This document shows, piece by piece, positions 18,237 through 29,690 of a stretch of 64,000 nucleotides of DNA. The notes beneath the pieces were generated by a model. It saw only the letters and a program-made list of their open reading frames with translations. It ran no database searches and was not told the DNA's origin. Source of the DNA: Candidatus Rifleibacteriota bacterium (GTDB taxonomy: Bacteria > Muiribacteriota > Ozemobacteria > Ozemobacterales > Ozemobacteraceae); assembly GCA_015233155.1 (NCBI GenBank), contig JADFYG010000016.1, positions 1 through 64,000 of the forward strand, given 5' to 3'. Position numbers and translations under genes: made by a program. Every line of letters begins with the position of its first letter. Position 1 is the stretch's first letter.

Positions 18237-21200
18237 ATGGTGATGATGCAACATCCTGGAACCGATCGACTCCTCATGGCGGACAAACGGGTCTTTCGGG
18301 ATATTCCGAACCTCATCGATATTCAGTTGAAGTCGTTCGAGTGGTTCCTGCAACCTCAAAAGAACTCTTCTGACAGGAAGAGGCAGGGTCTGCAAGAGGT
18401 CTTCCTGGAAGTTTTCCCTATTCAGGACTATGTTGGAAATCTGTGTCTTGATTTTATCGATTACAGCCTTGGCTTGGCTATGTGCAAGAATTGTCCGCAG
18501 ATCAAGCTGAATAAAAAGTGTCTGTTTGATGATTGTTCGTTCCCGGAAAAAGAGTGCGAGATAGCATTCATCGGGGATACCCCCTTCCGTGTAAAGCATA
18601 GTCCGGATCAATGCCGAAAACGTGATTTGACATATGCGATTCCGCTGAACATTCGTGTCCAGTTGATCATGCAGCAAACGGGAGAAGTGAAGGAACAGGA
18701 AATCTTCCTGGTCAATCTCCCATGCATGACCGAGCGCGGAACTTTCATTATCAACGGGGCTGAACGCGTCGTTGTCAGTCAGTTGCATCGGTCTCCGGGC
18801 GTGTATTTCTCCTTTAACCGCGCAAAGAAGCTTTATTCGGCAAAGATCGTCCCTTATCGCGGTGCCTGGATGGAGTTCGAACTCGATCTCATGAAAGATT
18901 CGATCTATGTTCGACTGGACCGGAAGCGCAAGATTCCAATAACCACATTCCTTCGTTCTGTCGGCTTTGCCACGGATGAAGATATTGCTGAGCTTTTCGA
19001 CCGCAACGAGAGCATTTTGTCTTCGATCAAGTTCGACAAGCAGGCTGTGAGCCGCAATGAGGCTCCGGACAAGATTCAGAAGGCGGTTACTGACTCTCTT
19101 AAGGTCATTTTCTCGAAGCTTCGACAGGGTGACCTCTTCGTTGAAGACAATGCCCGTACTCTCATCAGAAGCCTCTTTTTCGATCCGAAGAAGTATGATC
19201 TCGGTGATGTGGGCCGGTACAAGATCGATAAGAAGATGCGTCTTGTTGACCGTCTTTCCGGACAGACCATATTCAAGAAGATCGTTGATCCGGCTAACAA
19301 CGAAACTGTAATCGACGGGGATGAAGTGGTTCCCGAAGAAGTAGCCATAGATCTTGAAGAGCGCATGCTGCCTGCATACATCCGAATGGGTGAATCAAAG
19401 CAGGGTTATCGTATCATGTTCAATCCAGCCTTTACGACCGTTCGCCTGGCCGATGTCAGTAAAGGACTTGTTTTGCTTGCCGGACGTCAGGCTTATGAGA
19501 CGCTTGTTGTTCCTGAATCCGGAGAGGTTCTTCTCGAGAAAAATGCCGAGATCGGCGAAGATACAATCAAGAACATAAAAGCGCACGGGATTGAGTCCGT
19601 CAAGGTCGTTAAAGATCGTGTCTTGTGTTCAGAAGATATTCTTGGAGTCATTCGCTATCTTATAGATCTTTCCAACGGCATTGGGCGTGTGGATGACATC
19701 GACCATCTGTCGAATCGTCGTATCAGGCGCTGCGGTGAGTTGCTTCAGAATCAGTTCCGTATTTCTCTCTCCCGCATGGAGCGCGTGATCAAGGAACGCA
19801 TGACGATTCATGATCTCGATTCATATACGCCGCAACTGCTCATTAACACAAGGCCGGTATCGGCGGTTGTGGAAGAGTTCTTCGGTTCATCTCAGCTTTC
19901 TCAGTTCATGGATCAGACCAATCCTCTCGCTGAGTTGACACACAAGCGGCGTCTTTCAGCGCTCGGGCCGGGTGGTTTGAAGCGTGAGCGTGCCGGCTTC
20001 GAAGTTCGCGATGTGCATCCGACGCATGATGGCCGCATCTGTCCGATTGAAACGCCTGAAGGTCCAAACGCCGGTTTGATTGCTTCGATGGCCGTTTATG
20101 CCAAGGTTGATGAATTCGGATTTATTACGACTCCTCTTTGCAAAGTCGACAAGGTCACCGGTAAAATCGAAATCACTGATCTGCGTTATATGGATGCCTA
20201 TGATGAAGATCGTTACAAGGTATGTCAGCCAGACATCAGCATCAATGAAGATGGTGAAATCACTCAATCAATAGTTCCTGTAAAATACTTCCGTGAAGAC
20301 TATGAGTTCGAGTATGTCGATCGTCATGATGTAGAGTATGTGAAATTTTCACCGGTTCAAATGGTAAGCGTTGCTTCGGCTTTGATTCCATTCCTGGAAC
20401 ACGATGACGCCAACCGAGCCCTCATGGGAACAAACATGCAACGGCAGGCGGTTCCTCTGATCGTTACAGAGCCGACTCATGTCGGAACCGGTCTCGAACA
20501 GCGCGCTGCGCATGATTCGGGCGCCATGGTTCTCTGTCGCTCTGCCGGAACCGTCGAATACGTTGACGCCGCCGTTGTGAAGATAAAGCGCGCAAGCCGC
20601 CGCAAAGACGATGAAAAGATTCCTGTGACGGAACAGGCGTTTCGTAAAATTCAGGGACGCAAGATCATGGACACCTTGATCGATCCGCTGACAGGCGAAG
20701 TCATCATAGAAGCCGGCAGTCCTATCGAAATCGGTAAGCTTTCGCAGATCAAATCTCTCGGAAAAGATGAAGTTCGGCTACAGCAGGAATCAATAGACGT
20801 CTACCATCTTCAGAAATTCATGCGTTCCAACCAGGGAACATGCATCAATCAAAAGCCCATCGTAAAGAAGGGCGATAAGGTGAGACCCGGTTCAGTGCTT
20901 GCTGATGGCCCCGCGACTTCTCACGGAGAGTTGGCCCTCGGCCGCAATGTTCTGGTTGCTTTCATGCCTTGGGAAGGCTACAACTTCGAAGACGCCATTA
21001 TTCTTTCGGCGCGTATGGTCAAGGACGATGTTTTCACCTCGATTCATATTGAGGAGTATGAAATAGATGCACGCGACACCAAACTTGGTCCAGAGGAAAT
21101 CACTCGTGATATTCCGAACGTTGGCGAAGAGGCTCTGAAAAACCTCGACAACGAAGGCATCATAAGAATCGGCGCCGAAGTCGAATCAGGTGATATTCTT

Positions 21201-22343
21201 GTTGGAAAGGTGACACCGAAGGGCGAAACCGAGCTGACGGCAGAAGATAAGCTTTTGCGTGCCATCTTTGGTGAAAAAGCCCGCGAAGTTCGCAATACAT
21301 CTCTTACAGTCCCTCACGGCGAAAAGGGCAAGGTCGTTGATGTCATGGTGTTCTCCCGCGACAATGGGGATGAGCTTCAGTATGGTGTCAACAAGCTGGT
21401 TCGCGTATTTGTCGCTCAGAAGCGCAAAATCACGGTCGGCGACAAGATGGCCGGTCGTCATGGAAACAAGGGTGTTATCTCCAGAATCGTTCCTATCGAC
21501 GACATGCCTTATCTCGCCTCGGGCCGCCCGATCGACATCATTCTGAATCCGCTTGGTGTGCCTTCTCGTATGAACGTCGGACAGGTTCTTGAGACACACC
21601 TTGGTTGGGCAGCAGAAGTGCTCAATAAAAGATATGCCACTTCAATCTATAATGCAGGTCGCGAGAAGAAGAACGAGGATTATGTCGTTGATCTTCTCCG
21701 GCTCGCGAATGAAAAAGATGTGGATCACCTCGTCGACGAAGAGGGAAAAGCATGGCTGTTCGATGGGCGCACAGGTGAACGCTTCCATAAGAAAGTCATG
21801 GTTGGCATGATCTACATTCTAAAGCTGGCTCACTTGGTCGACGACAAGATGCATGCCCGTTCTACAGGGCCATACAGTCTTGTGACTCAGCAGCCCTTGG
21901 GTGGAAAAGCCCAGTTCGGCGGTCAGCGATTCGGAGAAATGGAAGTCTGGGCTCTTGAAGCTTACGGAGCGGCCCACGTTCTGCAAGAGTTGCTTACGGT
22001 CAAATCGGATGACGTCGAAGGTCGTGTTCAGGTCTACGAGACGATCATCAAGGGCAAGAACATCATGAAGCCGGGGATTCCGGAATCCTTCAAGGTCGTC
22101 ATTTCAGAACTTCAGAGCCTCGGACTTCAGGTCGACCTGAAGAAGGAAGCCAAGGAAGTAACTCTTCTTGAAGGTGGCGGCGGAGCGAGTTCAGATATCG
22201 ACGAAGCCTGGGATGAAGAGGTTACTGTCGATGAAGATGATCTCCTCAACGCTACTGGCGAGGAAGATGAAGATGAAGATGGTGCCGGAAAGAAGGATGA
22301 TGACGACGGCGACGACGACGGCGGAGATCAGGAAGAAGAGTAA
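18237..22343 (+). CDS. rpoB: RNA polymerase beta subunit RpoB, with Cys-rich insertion and acidic tail
   Basis: RpoB forms one pincer of the catalytic core. Landmarks include [23 protein letters not shown] and [15 protein letters not shown] place the start at ATG 18237 (GAGG six bases upstream) rather than GTG 18225. About 1,368 residues. Three oddities are visible. First, nt ~18483-18560 insert CKNC...C...C...C (five Cys within 25 residues) before [13 protein letters not shown], where other beta subunits run straight on. Second, an insertion with a repeat-like [14 protein letters not shown] lies at ~19500-19640 and a similar [16 protein letters not shown] at ~20630-20800. Third, the last ~50 residues are a Glu/Asp tail (EEDEDEDG...[10 protein letters not shown]). 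rpoC follows after 46 nt. Confidence 0.97.
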   Translation: MVMMQHPGTDRLLMADKRVFRDIPNLIDIQLKSFEWFLQPQKNSSDRKRQGLQEVFLEVFPIQDYVGNLCLDFIDYSLGLAMCKNCPQIKLNKKCLFDDCSFPEKECEIAFIGDTPFRVKHSPDQCRKRDLTYAIPLNIRVQLIMQQTGEVKEQEIFLVNLPCMTERGTFIINGAERVVVSQLHRSPGVYFSFNRAKKLYSAKIVPYRGAWMEFELDLMKDSIYVRLDRKRKIPITTFLRSVGFATDEDIAELFDRNESILSSIKFDKQAVSRNEAPDKIQKAVTDSLKVIFSKLRQGDLFVEDNARTLIRSLFFDPKKYDLGDVGRYKIDKKMRLVDRLSGQTIFKKIVDPANNETVIDGDEVVPEEVAIDLEERMLPAYIRMGESKQGYRIMFNPAFTTVRLADVSKGLVLLAGRQAYETLVVPESGEVLLEKNAEIGEDTIKNIKAHGIESVKVVKDRVLCSEDILGVIRYLIDLSNGIGRVDDIDHLSNRRIRRCGELLQNQFRISLSRMERVIKERMTIHDLDSYTPQLLINTRPVSAVVEEFFGSSQLSQFMDQTNPLAELTHKRRLSALGPGGLKRERAGFEVRDVHPTHDGRICPIETPEGPNAGLIASMAVYAKVDEFGFITTPLCKVDKVTGKIEITDLRYMDAYDEDRYKVCQPDISINEDGEITQSIVPVKYFREDYEFEYVDRHDVEYVKFSPVQMVSVASALIPFLEHDDANRALMGTNMQRQAVPLIVTEPTHVGTGLEQRAAHDSGAMVLCRSAGTVEYVDAAVVKIKRASRRKDDEKIPVTEQAFRKIQGRKIMDTLIDPLTGEVIIEAGSPIEIGKLSQIKSLGKDEVRLQQESIDVYHLQKFMRSNQGTCINQKPIVKKGDKVRPGSVLADGPATSHGELALGRNVLVAFMPWEGYNFEDAIILSARMVKDDVFTSIHIEEYEIDARDTKLGPEEITRDIPNVGEEALKNLDNEGIIRIGAEVESGDILVGKVTPKGETELTAEDKLLRAIFGEKAREVRNTSLTVPHGEKGKVVDVMVFSRDNGDELQYGVNKLVRVFVAQKRKITVGDKMAGRHGNKGVISRIVPIDDMPYLASGRPIDIILNPLGVPSRMNVGQVLETHLGWAAEVLNKRYATSIYNAGREKKNEDYVVDLLRLANEKDVDHLVDEEGKAWLFDGRTGERFHKKVMVGMIYILKLAHLVDDKMHARSTGPYSLVTQQPLGGKAQFGGQRFGEMEVWALEAYGAAHVLQELLTVKSDDVEGRVQVYETIIKGKNIMKPGIPESFKVVISELQSLGLQVDLKKEAKEVTLLEGGGGASSDIDEAWDEEVTVDEDDLLNATGEEDEDEDGAGKKDDDDGDDDGGDQEEE

Positions 22344-22389
22344 GCCGTTCGCTTGGAAGGTTGGACCGACTTAGGAGGGATAAAAAACC

Positions 22390-25300
22390 ATGTTGGAAAT
22401 GGATAAATTCGATGCCATTCAAATAAGCATCGCTTCCCCGGAAAAGATTCGTTCCTGGTCTTATGGTGAAGTAAAAAAGCCGGAAACCATCAATTATCGC
22501 ACTCACAAGCCAGAGCGCGATGGACTTTTCTGCGAACGCATTTTCGGGCCACAAAAGGATTGGGAATGCTTTTGCGGAAAGTATAAGAGCATTCGTTATC
22601 GTGGCATCATCTGCGAACGTTGCAATGTTGAAATCACCAAGTCAGCCGTTCGTCGCGAGCGCATGGGACATATTCAGCTCGTGACCTCGGTAGGGCATAT
22701 ATGGTATGCGAAGGGCAGTCCGAACTACGTTGCCCTTCTCCTGGATATCTCTGCGCGAGACCTGGAAAAGGTACTGTATTTCCAGAGCTATCTCGTTATA
22801 GATCCGGGCAATCTCCCGCTTTCCAAGAAGCAGCTCCTCCCGGAAGAAGGTCAGGGCGGAGAAATGGGCTATCGTGAGCTTCGCGAGAAATACGGTGACA
22901 TGTTCACCGCAAAAATGGGAGCCGAAGCTGTTAAAGAGCTTCTGGCCGAGATCGATCTCAAGAAGCTTGAAGGCGAACTCGCTATTCAGCTGAAAACAGC
23001 CACTGGAACGCGCCGGGCTCATTTGCTCAAGCGCATGGAGCTGGTGAAATGGTTTTCAGTGTCGATCAGCCGCCCTGAATGGATGATCCTGGATGTCATT
23101 CCTGTGATTCCCCCTGATCTGCGCCCCATGGTTCAACTCGACGGTGGTCGTTTTGCCACCAGCGATTTGAATGATTTGTACCGCCGGGTTATCAATCGCA
23201 ATAATCGCCTGAAGCGCCTTATCAAGCTGCAAGCCCCTGACATTATCATCAAGAATGAAAAGCGCATGTTGCAGGAAGCCGTGAATGCTCTCATCGATAA
23301 TGGCCGTCGCGGAAAACTGGTTACCGGTCCGAACAATCGGCCGTTGAAATCCTTGACCGACATGCTCAAGGGAAAACAAGGCCGGTTCCGTCAGAATCTT
23401 CTCGGAAAGCGCGTCGATTATTCCGGACGTTCGGTTATCGTCGTCGGTCCGACTCTGAAAATACACCAGGCTGGTTTGCCTAAAAAGATGGCCCTGGAGC
23501 TCTTCAAACCATTCGTCATGCAGCGTCTGGTGAAAGAAAACAAGGCCCATAATATCAAGAGCGCCAAAAAGATGATCGAACGCGAAAAGTTCGAAGTCTG
23601 GGACGTCCTGGAAGACGTCATACGGCACCACCCCATAATGCTGAACCGCGCTCCCACATTGCATCGCCTCGGCATACAGGCTTTCGAGCCGGTTTTGATC
23701 GAAGGCAAGGCCATTCAGATTCATCCGCTCGTTTGCGCTGCATACAATGCTGACTTCGACGGTGACCAGATGGCTGTGCATGTTCCTCTGTTGCTTGATG
23801 CCCAGATTGAAGCGCGCATGCTCATGCTTTCCAGCAACAATGTGTTGAAGCCGGCGGATGGACGCCCGATCATGACTCCGACCCAGGACATGACTATCGG
23901 TTTGTTTTATCTGACTGTCGACCACCGCGAACGTGATGATTATCCGACCCGCATATTACAGAAGGCCCCTGGTCAGCATTGGACGTCCGTTTTGCTTGAT
24001 CCGCGCCGGAAGTTCGATTTCCGTCTTGCCGCCGAAATTAAGAATGGCAAGGGAGAAGTCGAAATCGAGAAGCGGGCAACTATCGATTCCAAGGAACTTG
24101 TTGAAAAGATTGAGAAGCTCAAGCTTACTGAGCTTACGGTTTATGCTCCACCGATATTCTGGAATGTCGATGAAGCCATAAATGCCCATCAAACCGGCAA
24201 TTTCGATCTTCAATATCCTGTATACATTCATCGCGACGCTTTTACCGATGAAAAAATCACGCCTCACATGGGGCCCCGCGACAACGCCATTCCCGCAACT
24301 CTTTTCCTGCGAACGACCATCGGTCGCATTATTTTTAACTCCGCTCTTCCGAAGGCGGTTTCCTACAAGAATGTGCATGTCCGCAAGGAAACAGTCAGCT
24401 CTCTTATCAAGGAAATCTTCGGTTCATGCACATTGACGACGGTTGGTGAAACCCTCGATAATCTGAAGGAACTTGGCTTTCACTATGCCACTCTGTCCGG
24501 TCTGACTATCTCGATCGTTGACATGGTTATTCCGCCGAAGAAGAAGGAAATCATCGATCAGGCGACCAAGAAAGCCGACAAGGTCAAGGAGCGTTACGAA
24601 AAGGGCGAGATAAGCCGCGATGAGCGCAAGCAGGCCGAAGTAAACATCTGGACGAAGGCCACTGAAGACGTTTCCGATGATTTGCTTCAGGAGTTTGAAG
24701 ATAAAGCCAGGGATGGCGATTATAACCCGGTTTACATGATGGCATACTCAGGCGCACGCGGTAATATGCAACAGATTCGTCAGCTGGCAGCCATGCGCGG
24801 TCTGATGTCGAATCCGCGTGGAGACATCCTGGCCTTCCCGATTAAATCCAACTTCCGCGAAGGTCTGAATCAGTCGGAATACTTCATTTCGACATACGGC
24901 GCCAGAAAGGGATTGGTCGATACCGCTCTTCGAACCGCCGACTCCGGATATCTTACCCGCCGTCTCGTCGATGTCGCACAGGATGTCGTCATTACTATCG
25001 CTGACTGTCGCACTCCGAGCGGTGTCGAAGTTGCGCCGGTTCGCCAGAGCCGTACCTCGAATAATATTCTGGTTGACGATGTCGTTGTTCCTCTTCGCTA
25101 CCGTCTCGCGGGCCGCTATCTCGCGAAGTCTATAGTCCACCCGGTTACGGGGGAAATGTTGCACGTGCATATCGGTGAAGAGAAGATCGCTTTGACACCG
25201 GGGCTCTATTGCACTGACGACATTGCGGCAGAGATTGAAAACATTTGTGACTTCATGGTTCCGGTCGACAAGTTGCGTGAAGGCATGATCTGTGCCGAGC

Positions 25301-28300
25301 AGCTCATCGATCCGAAGACCAACCGTATCTATCTCCGGCCCGATAGGCCTCTGAACGGCTATATACTTCGCCGTATAGGCGAGTCAGGCATCAATGAAGT
25401 CAAGATTCGATGCGTATTGACGATTCGTTCTCCTCTTACCTGTCGTTCCCGCAGTGGTATTTGCCGAACCTGCTATGGAGCAGATCTTTCGACCAATAAA
25501 CCGGTCGATGTCGGTGAAGCCGTCGGCATTATTGCTGCTCAATCAATCGGTGAACCAGGCACACAGCTTACGATGCGCACCTTCCACTTGGGCGGCGTCG
25601 CTCTGGCTCAGCGCTCATTCATCAAGTCCCGCGGCGCTGGTATAGCCCGGTTCGATTCCCTCAGACTGGCGAAAGTTTCCGACCGCACGAAGTTCGAAAT
25701 CGGTTCCGGAACCGAAACATTCGACAAAACAGAATTCGGATCCAACATCCGGACCGTGGTTGTTGGCGGACATCTGATTATCGAGCAGAAAAACAAGAGA
25801 GATCGCCTGCATATTCCCGTCGGTGCTGAAATGAAGGTTGAGGACGGCAGCAGGGTCGGTCATGGCAAGGGAGTCGCGGAATACAATCCGAACAATATCG
25901 TTTCCGGATATACCGGCGAAGTCGTTTTCGACGGTATCGAACAGAAAGACGGAATGGTCGTTTCGGAAAAAGGCGTGATTCGTATTCTGACCCAGGAATT
26001 CGATCCGGTCAGCAAGGATTTCCATATTGAGGATTACAAGATTCCTCAGGGAGCCACGCTGAAGGTTGAAGACAACGAGATCATTCACGCGGGCAATCTG
26101 CTTGCTGAAATGTCGGCCGAGCAGCACGCCGCTATCGCCAGACTCGATGGTATCTGCAAATTCGAGAACATTCGTGTCAAGAACAAGCAGGTCATCAGCG
26201 ATAACGGTCTGGTCTTCATATTCCCCGACGAAACCCGCGACGGCAGCGATCGCCTCGAGTATCCTCTTCCGAAGAGTGTCAAGGAAGCCAAAGATTTGTC
26301 TCTCAAAGTCGGCGGCATGATCCTCAATGTCAAGAATGGCGATACGATTCAGGCGAAAGAGCGCCTGCTGTCAGTTATTTCCGAAATGGAAGGCTCTGTC
26401 AGTATCTCCGCCAACGGAACAGTTATTACTGTTGGTCGCGACGTCGTTGAAGAATACGAATTCAAGGGCGAGATGGCTGCGGCTATCGACAAAAATAATA
26501 AGACCTTGTCACTGCTTGCTCCAATAAGCGGCGTAGTTCGCGTCATCAACGAAAAGAGTGCCGCTAACAAGACCCTCGATCGCAAGCGTGTCATCGTTAA
26601 AAACGAAATCGAGTACCAGATCCCGCGTGGTGTCATCCTGCGCCCCAAAGAACACTGCAAAGTTCCGAATGGTGGAGACGCTGTCGAAGGCGGAGAGTTG
26701 ACGACCAAGCTTACGATGCAGGCCGAGATTGATGGGGTGATCGAGGTTCGCACAATCCGTTCAGAGCGTCGCGTTCAGTTGATCACCGATGATATCAGTT
26801 CCATCAAGGGTGCTGCCTTGTCGCGTGCCGCAATGAATAAGGATACGGGCGAGGTGGTTGCGTCTGCCGGCTCTGAAATCGATGAAGCTCTCTATGAAAT
26901 AATCAATGATGCGCGCGATGCGATTCGCGAGATTCATCTGACAACGGGTGACCCACAGGAAGAAATCCTTCTCAAGGGTGAAGATCAGACGATCGCTTAT
27001 CCGATTCCTCATGGAAGCACTATCCACGTGGAAGATGGGCAGAACGTCAAAGCCGGCGATCGTATTGCTTCCGACATCGATCCGATCATCAGCGAGATCA
27101 ACGGCAAGGTCAACTACATGAGCGGGTACAACAAGACTCTTGGTGAAGATATCATCGAGAAGATCCTGGTGTATTCCGGTATAGAGTTCAGTTACCCCGC
27201 GACTCTGAATCTCAAATTCCCGCGCACCGTAGTGAAGGATGGCGAGCTTACCATTGCTCCGATTCCTTTTGAAGATTATCAGCAACTCGATGAGGAAGAT
27301 GGTGGCGGAACCGGTATCCGGATTCGCCAGCGTGTGACCCGCGAGAAGAAATATCGTATTACCAAGGAAATGGCTTCTTCCGTGTCGGTCGTGGTGAAGG
27401 AAGGGCAGCCTGTTCGTGAGGGTCAGACTCTCGCTATCCTCGAAAGCCGGAATGCAGGCGTTGTTTTGCTTGAACGTAAGGTTTCCAAGGAAGGCAAGAC
27501 GCGTTCAACGGTCGAGAATATTATTATCCAGCCCGGTGAAGCCCATCAGATTCTCGACGGCGCTGAGCTGCGCATTGATGACGGTTCGTTGGTCAAGAAG
27601 GGAGAGATCCTGGCGAAATGGGGACTCTCGATGCGGAAGACCACCGACATCATTCAAGGTTTGCCGCGTGTCGCTGAGCTGTTTGAAGTCCGCCGTCCGA
27701 AGAAGGAAGCCATCATCTCTGAGGAAAGCGGTGTTGTGCGTATCAGTGGAAACTCGATTTCGATCATCGACCCGGAAACCAGCATTGAAAAGCCGGTTCG
27801 CGTGCAGTACGGGTCCAGCGGACTAGTAATTCACGATGGTGAAATGATCGAGGCGGGTGATGCCATCACGGATGGAAAGGTTTTCCCGAAGAAGCTGGTC
27901 AAGGTCGTCGGGTTGCCCTTCGCCCGCCGGTATCTGCTCGATGAAATCCAGCGCGTTTATCGCGATCAGGGAGTTTCCATCAACGACAAACATCTGGAGA
28001 TCATTGTTCGTCAGATGTTGCGCAAGGTCGTCATCAGTGATGCTGGCGATTCAGATCTGTTGCCCAACGAGACTGTTCATGTCAAGATGTTTGAAGCAGT
28101 TGTACATGATCTGGTTTCGACCAAGAAGACTCCGCCGGTTGGATATCCGATGATTCAGGGTATTACCAAGGCGTCGTTGACCACGGACAGCTGGATTTCC
28201 GCAGCATCGTTCCAGGAAACCACACGCATTCTGACCAAAGCCGCCATCAAGGCGAAGGTGGACGTGTTGAAGGGGTTGAAGGAAAATCTGATCATCGGTA

Positions 28301-28527
28301 AGCTGATTCCAGCTGGAACCGGCATCGGTATCGGGCACAAATTCACATTCCTCAATCTGCCTGCAGAGGTCGAGAAGAGTGAAACCGCTAATGACGATCT
28401 CTTCCTCGAACAGGAAAAAGATGCTGACCTGGACAAGCTTGAGAATGATCTGTTCCTTTCCAAGAAGGCGCCGGAGTCTGAAACCGTTGAGGATGAGGCG
28501 ACTGAGAAATCCAAATCAGATAGCTGA
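22390..28527 (+). CDS. rpoC: RNA polymerase beta' subunit RpoC with giant trigger-loop insertion
   Basis: A catalytic subunit of 2,045 residues; E. coli has 1,407. Start ATG 22390 follows AGGAGGG. The N-terminal zinc site (CFC ... CERC) is at ~58-75. The metal-binding NADFDGDQM is at 453-461 with all three Asp. The second zinc site is near [13 protein letters not shown], and [15 protein letters not shown] (trigger-loop start) ends near residue 1071. The conserved continuation ([16 protein letters not shown]) resumes only at ~1751. The ~680 residues between (nt ~25,603-27,640) are seven or so repeats of the form Y-x-I-P-x-G-x-x-L-x-V-x-(D/N)-G-x-x-V-x-x-G. They look like sandwich-barrel hybrid motifs and sit at the position of E. 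coli SI3. A UUCG-loop terminator follows. Confidence 0.97.
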   Translation: MLEMDKFDAIQISIASPEKIRSWSYGEVKKPETINYRTHKPERDGLFCERIFGPQKDWECFCGKYKSIRYRGIICERCNVEITKSAVRRERMGHIQLVTSVGHIWYAKGSPNYVALLLDISARDLEKVLYFQSYLVIDPGNLPLSKKQLLPEEGQGGEMGYRELREKYGDMFTAKMGAEAVKELLAEIDLKKLEGELAIQLKTATGTRRAHLLKRMELVKWFSVSISRPEWMILDVIPVIPPDLRPMVQLDGGRFATSDLNDLYRRVINRNNRLKRLIKLQAPDIIIKNEKRMLQEAVNALIDNGRRGKLVTGPNNRPLKSLTDMLKGKQGRFRQNLLGKRVDYSGRSVIVVGPTLKIHQAGLPKKMALELFKPFVMQRLVKENKAHNIKSAKKMIEREKFEVWDVLEDVIRHHPIMLNRAPTLHRLGIQAFEPVLIEGKAIQIHPLVCAAYNADFDGDQMAVHVPLLLDAQIEARMLMLSSNNVLKPADGRPIMTPTQDMTIGLFYLTVDHRERDDYPTRILQKAPGQHWTSVLLDPRRKFDFRLAAEIKNGKGEVEIEKRATIDSKELVEKIEKLKLTELTVYAPPIFWNVDEAINAHQTGNFDLQYPVYIHRDAFTDEKITPHMGPRDNAIPATLFLRTTIGRIIFNSALPKAVSYKNVHVRKETVSSLIKEIFGSCTLTTVGETLDNLKELGFHYATLSGLTISIVDMVIPPKKKEIIDQATKKADKVKERYEKGEISRDERKQAEVNIWTKATEDVSDDLLQEFEDKARDGDYNPVYMMAYSGARGNMQQIRQLAAMRGLMSNPRGDILAFPIKSNFREGLNQSEYFISTYGARKGLVDTALRTADSGYLTRRLVDVAQDVVITIADCRTPSGVEVAPVRQSRTSNNILVDDVVVPLRYRLAGRYLAKSIVHPVTGEMLHVHIGEEKIALTPGLYCTDDIAAEIENICDFMVPVDKLREGMICAEQLIDPKTNRIYLRPDRPLNGYILRRIGESGINEVKIRCVLTIRSPLTCRSRSGICRTCYGADLSTNKPVDVGEAVGIIAAQSIGEPGTQLTMRTFHLGGVALAQRSFIKSRGAGIARFDSLRLAKVSDRTKFEIGSGTETFDKTEFGSNIRTVVVGGHLIIEQKNKRDRLHIPVGAEMKVEDGSRVGHGKGVAEYNPNNIVSGYTGEVVFDGIEQKDGMVVSEKGVIRILTQEFDPVSKDFHIEDYKIPQGATLKVEDNEIIHAGNLLAEMSAEQHAAIARLDGICKFENIRVKNKQVISDNGLVFIFPDETRDGSDRLEYPLPKSVKEAKDLSLKVGGMILNVKNGDTIQAKERLLSVISEMEGSVSISANGTVITVGRDVVEEYEFKGEMAAAIDKNNKTLSLLAPISGVVRVINEKSAANKTLDRKRVIVKNEIEYQIPRGVILRPKEHCKVPNGGDAVEGGELTTKLTMQAEIDGVIEVRTIRSERRVQLITDDISSIKGAALSRAAMNKDTGEVVASAGSEIDEALYEIINDARDAIREIHLTTGDPQEEILLKGEDQTIAYPIPHGSTIHVEDGQNVKAGDRIASDIDPIISEINGKVNYMSGYNKTLGEDIIEKILVYSGIEFSYPATLNLKFPRTVVKDGELTIAPIPFEDYQQLDEEDGGGTGIRIRQRVTREKKYRITKEMASSVSVVVKEGQPVREGQTLAILESRNAGVVLLERKVSKEGKTRSTVENIIIQPGEAHQILDGAELRIDDGSLVKKGEILAKWGLSMRKTTDIIQGLPRVAELFEVRRPKKEAIISEESGVVRISGNSISIIDPETSIEKPVRVQYGSSGLVIHDGEMIEAGDAITDGKVFPKKLVKVVGLPFARRYLLDEIQRVYRDQGVSINDKHLEIIVRQMLRKVVISDAGDSDLLPNETVHVKMFEAVVHDLVSTKKTPPVGYPMIQGITKASLTTDSWISAASFQETTRILTKAAIKAKVDVLKGLKENLIIGKLIPAGTGIGIGHKFTFLNLPAEVEKSETANDDLFLEQEKDADLDKLENDLFLSKKAPESETVEDEATEKSKSDS

Positions 28528-28556
28528 TTTCTCTTATCTGAGCAAATAATCGTAAG

Positions 28557-28584
28557 CCGGGCACCTTCGGGTGCCCGGTTTTTT
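28557..28584 (+). terminator. Intrinsic terminator of rpoBC
   Basis: A 9-bp GC stem (CCGGGCACC / GGTGCCCGG) closed by a TTCG tetraloop is followed by TTTTTTG. Confidence 0.95.
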
Positions 28585-28681
28585 GTATCGTAGGACTCAA
28601 ATAGTCGCGCTATCGCAGGCACGAGCGGGCATAAGCGTGAACGTCAGCCAATATTTTTATAGGCATACTTTTACATTGAAT

Positions 28682-28730
28682 TTGACGCGTAGTGTGGCGT
28701 GATGTAATGTTGTAGATGTAATGATGTAGA
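28682..28730 (+). promoter_or_regulatory. Promoter/operator region of the RHH-PIN toxin-antitoxin pair
   Basis: TTGACG (28682-28687) with TGTAAT (28703-28708) gives a short 15-nt spacer. GATGTAATG occurs twice, at 28701-28709 and 28715-28723, 14 nt apart in register. Such direct repeats are the kind of site ribbon-helix-helix antitoxins use for autoregulation. The assignment is inference. Confidence 0.35.
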
Positions 28731-28741
28731 AGGGGGATATC

Positions 28742-28993
28742 GTGAATCGCACTCAAATTTCATTAACAGAAGAGCAACACCGCTTCCTGGTGGAGGTTTC
28801 TCACCAATCAGGCGAGTCGATCTCGGAAATTATCAGGAGGGCGGTGGATCGTCTGCGTGCGGAAAATGACGTCCCCAACCGAAAAGCACTCCGGCTCATT
28901 GGTGCGTTTGAAGCTGATAGACCCGACGTTTCCATTCGGCACGACGAGTTCTTATGGGGGGAACCATCGGATGACGAGAGGCAGAATTGCTGA
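28742..28993 (+). CDS. Ribbon-helix-helix antitoxin
   Basis: The 83-residue protein starts at GTG 28742, with AAGGGGG eight bases upstream. The first ~45 residues are a ribbon-helix-helix DNA-binding domain: strand NRTQISLTEEQHRFLVEVS, then SGESISEIIRRAVDRLRAE. The C-terminal tail (FEADRPDVSIRHDEFLWGE) should wrap the toxin. It overlaps the following PIN gene by one base (TGATG). Neutralisation of the PIN nuclease and autorepression through the upstream direct repeat are inferred from family and context. Confidence 0.85.
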   Translation: MNRTQISLTEEQHRFLVEVSHQSGESISEIIRRAVDRLRAENDVPNRKALRLIGAFEADRPDVSIRHDEFLWGEPSDDERQNC

Positions 28994-29439
28994 TGAGAGT
29001 TTTTTTCGATACGTCAGGCTTTTTTGCCATCCTCGTTCGCAATGATTGCATGCATGTCCGGGCGCGGGAAACGTTTGAGTATCTTGTAGAGCAAAAAGCG
29101 GCGTTGTTCACGACAAGCTATGTTCTTCTCGAAACAACGGCTCTCCTCCAGGCTAGAGTCGGATTGGAAGCTGCTCAACGGTTTCAGCATGAATTCGCCA
29201 CGATTTTAAAAATCCATTGGGTCGATGAAAGACTTCATGAAAAAGCCTTCCGTCGGCTGGAACTTCGAGGTCGGCGCGAGATCAGTCTGGTGGATTGTGC
29301 GAGTTTCGTATATATGGAAGACACTGGAATAGCACATGTGTTCGCCTATGATAATCACTTTTCGGACGAGGGGTTCGTGGTCTTTGGAACTGCGAAAGAT
29401 GTAAAGAGATGTCAATCTGACAAATTCCCCAAACCGTGA
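28993..29439 (+). CDS. PIN-domain ribonuclease toxin (VapC-like)
   Basis: I chose ATG 28993, which overlaps the antitoxin stop, over the upstream TTG. The 148-residue protein has the PIN acidic set: D6 (VFFDTSGFF), E47 (VLLETTAL), D101 (SLVDCASF) and D120 (AYDNHF). These coordinate Mg2+/Mn2+ for RNA cleavage; VapC targets are usually tRNA or 23S rRNA. The antitoxin is directly upstream. The gene sits just after the rpoBC terminator, at the start of an accessory stretch. The 250 bp after it (29440-29690) show no gene; there is only a T-rich run at 29447-29457. Confidence 0.88.
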   Translation: MRVFFDTSGFFAILVRNDCMHVRARETFEYLVEQKAALFTTSYVLLETTALLQARVGLEAAQRFQHEFATILKIHWVDERLHEKAFRRLELRGRREISLVDCASFVYMEDTGIAHVFAYDNHFSDEGFVVFGTAKDVKRCQSDKFPKP

Positions 29440-29690
29440 AATGAGGTTTTTTTTTTGACACGCATAAACGCTCATGCAAAAAGTGCTCACGTGGAAGCGT
29501 TTGGCAAGGGGAATTCATCGATCATGTTCAATTTTATTATTATGGACGGCGTCAATTTCTCGTAGTAGCATTCACCAATTTGCAATGCGAGCCAATGAGC
29601 AAGAATAAGTAAAATCATCGTTTTTGGGATGAGAGTCTGACCGATCTCTTGGCCAGATAATATACGAGGACTGGAAAAATAGGGGGAGAG

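Noticed and set aside
18066-18788. 240-codon minus-strand open frame over the rpoB start
   Set aside because: Antisense shadow of rpoB; crosses the rpoB promoter leader, no ribosome-binding site and no family resemblance.
23056-23925. 289-codon minus-strand frame inside rpoC
   Set aside because: Lies opposite the most conserved part of RpoC (NADFDGDQM region); codon bias of rpoC keeps the antisense frame open.
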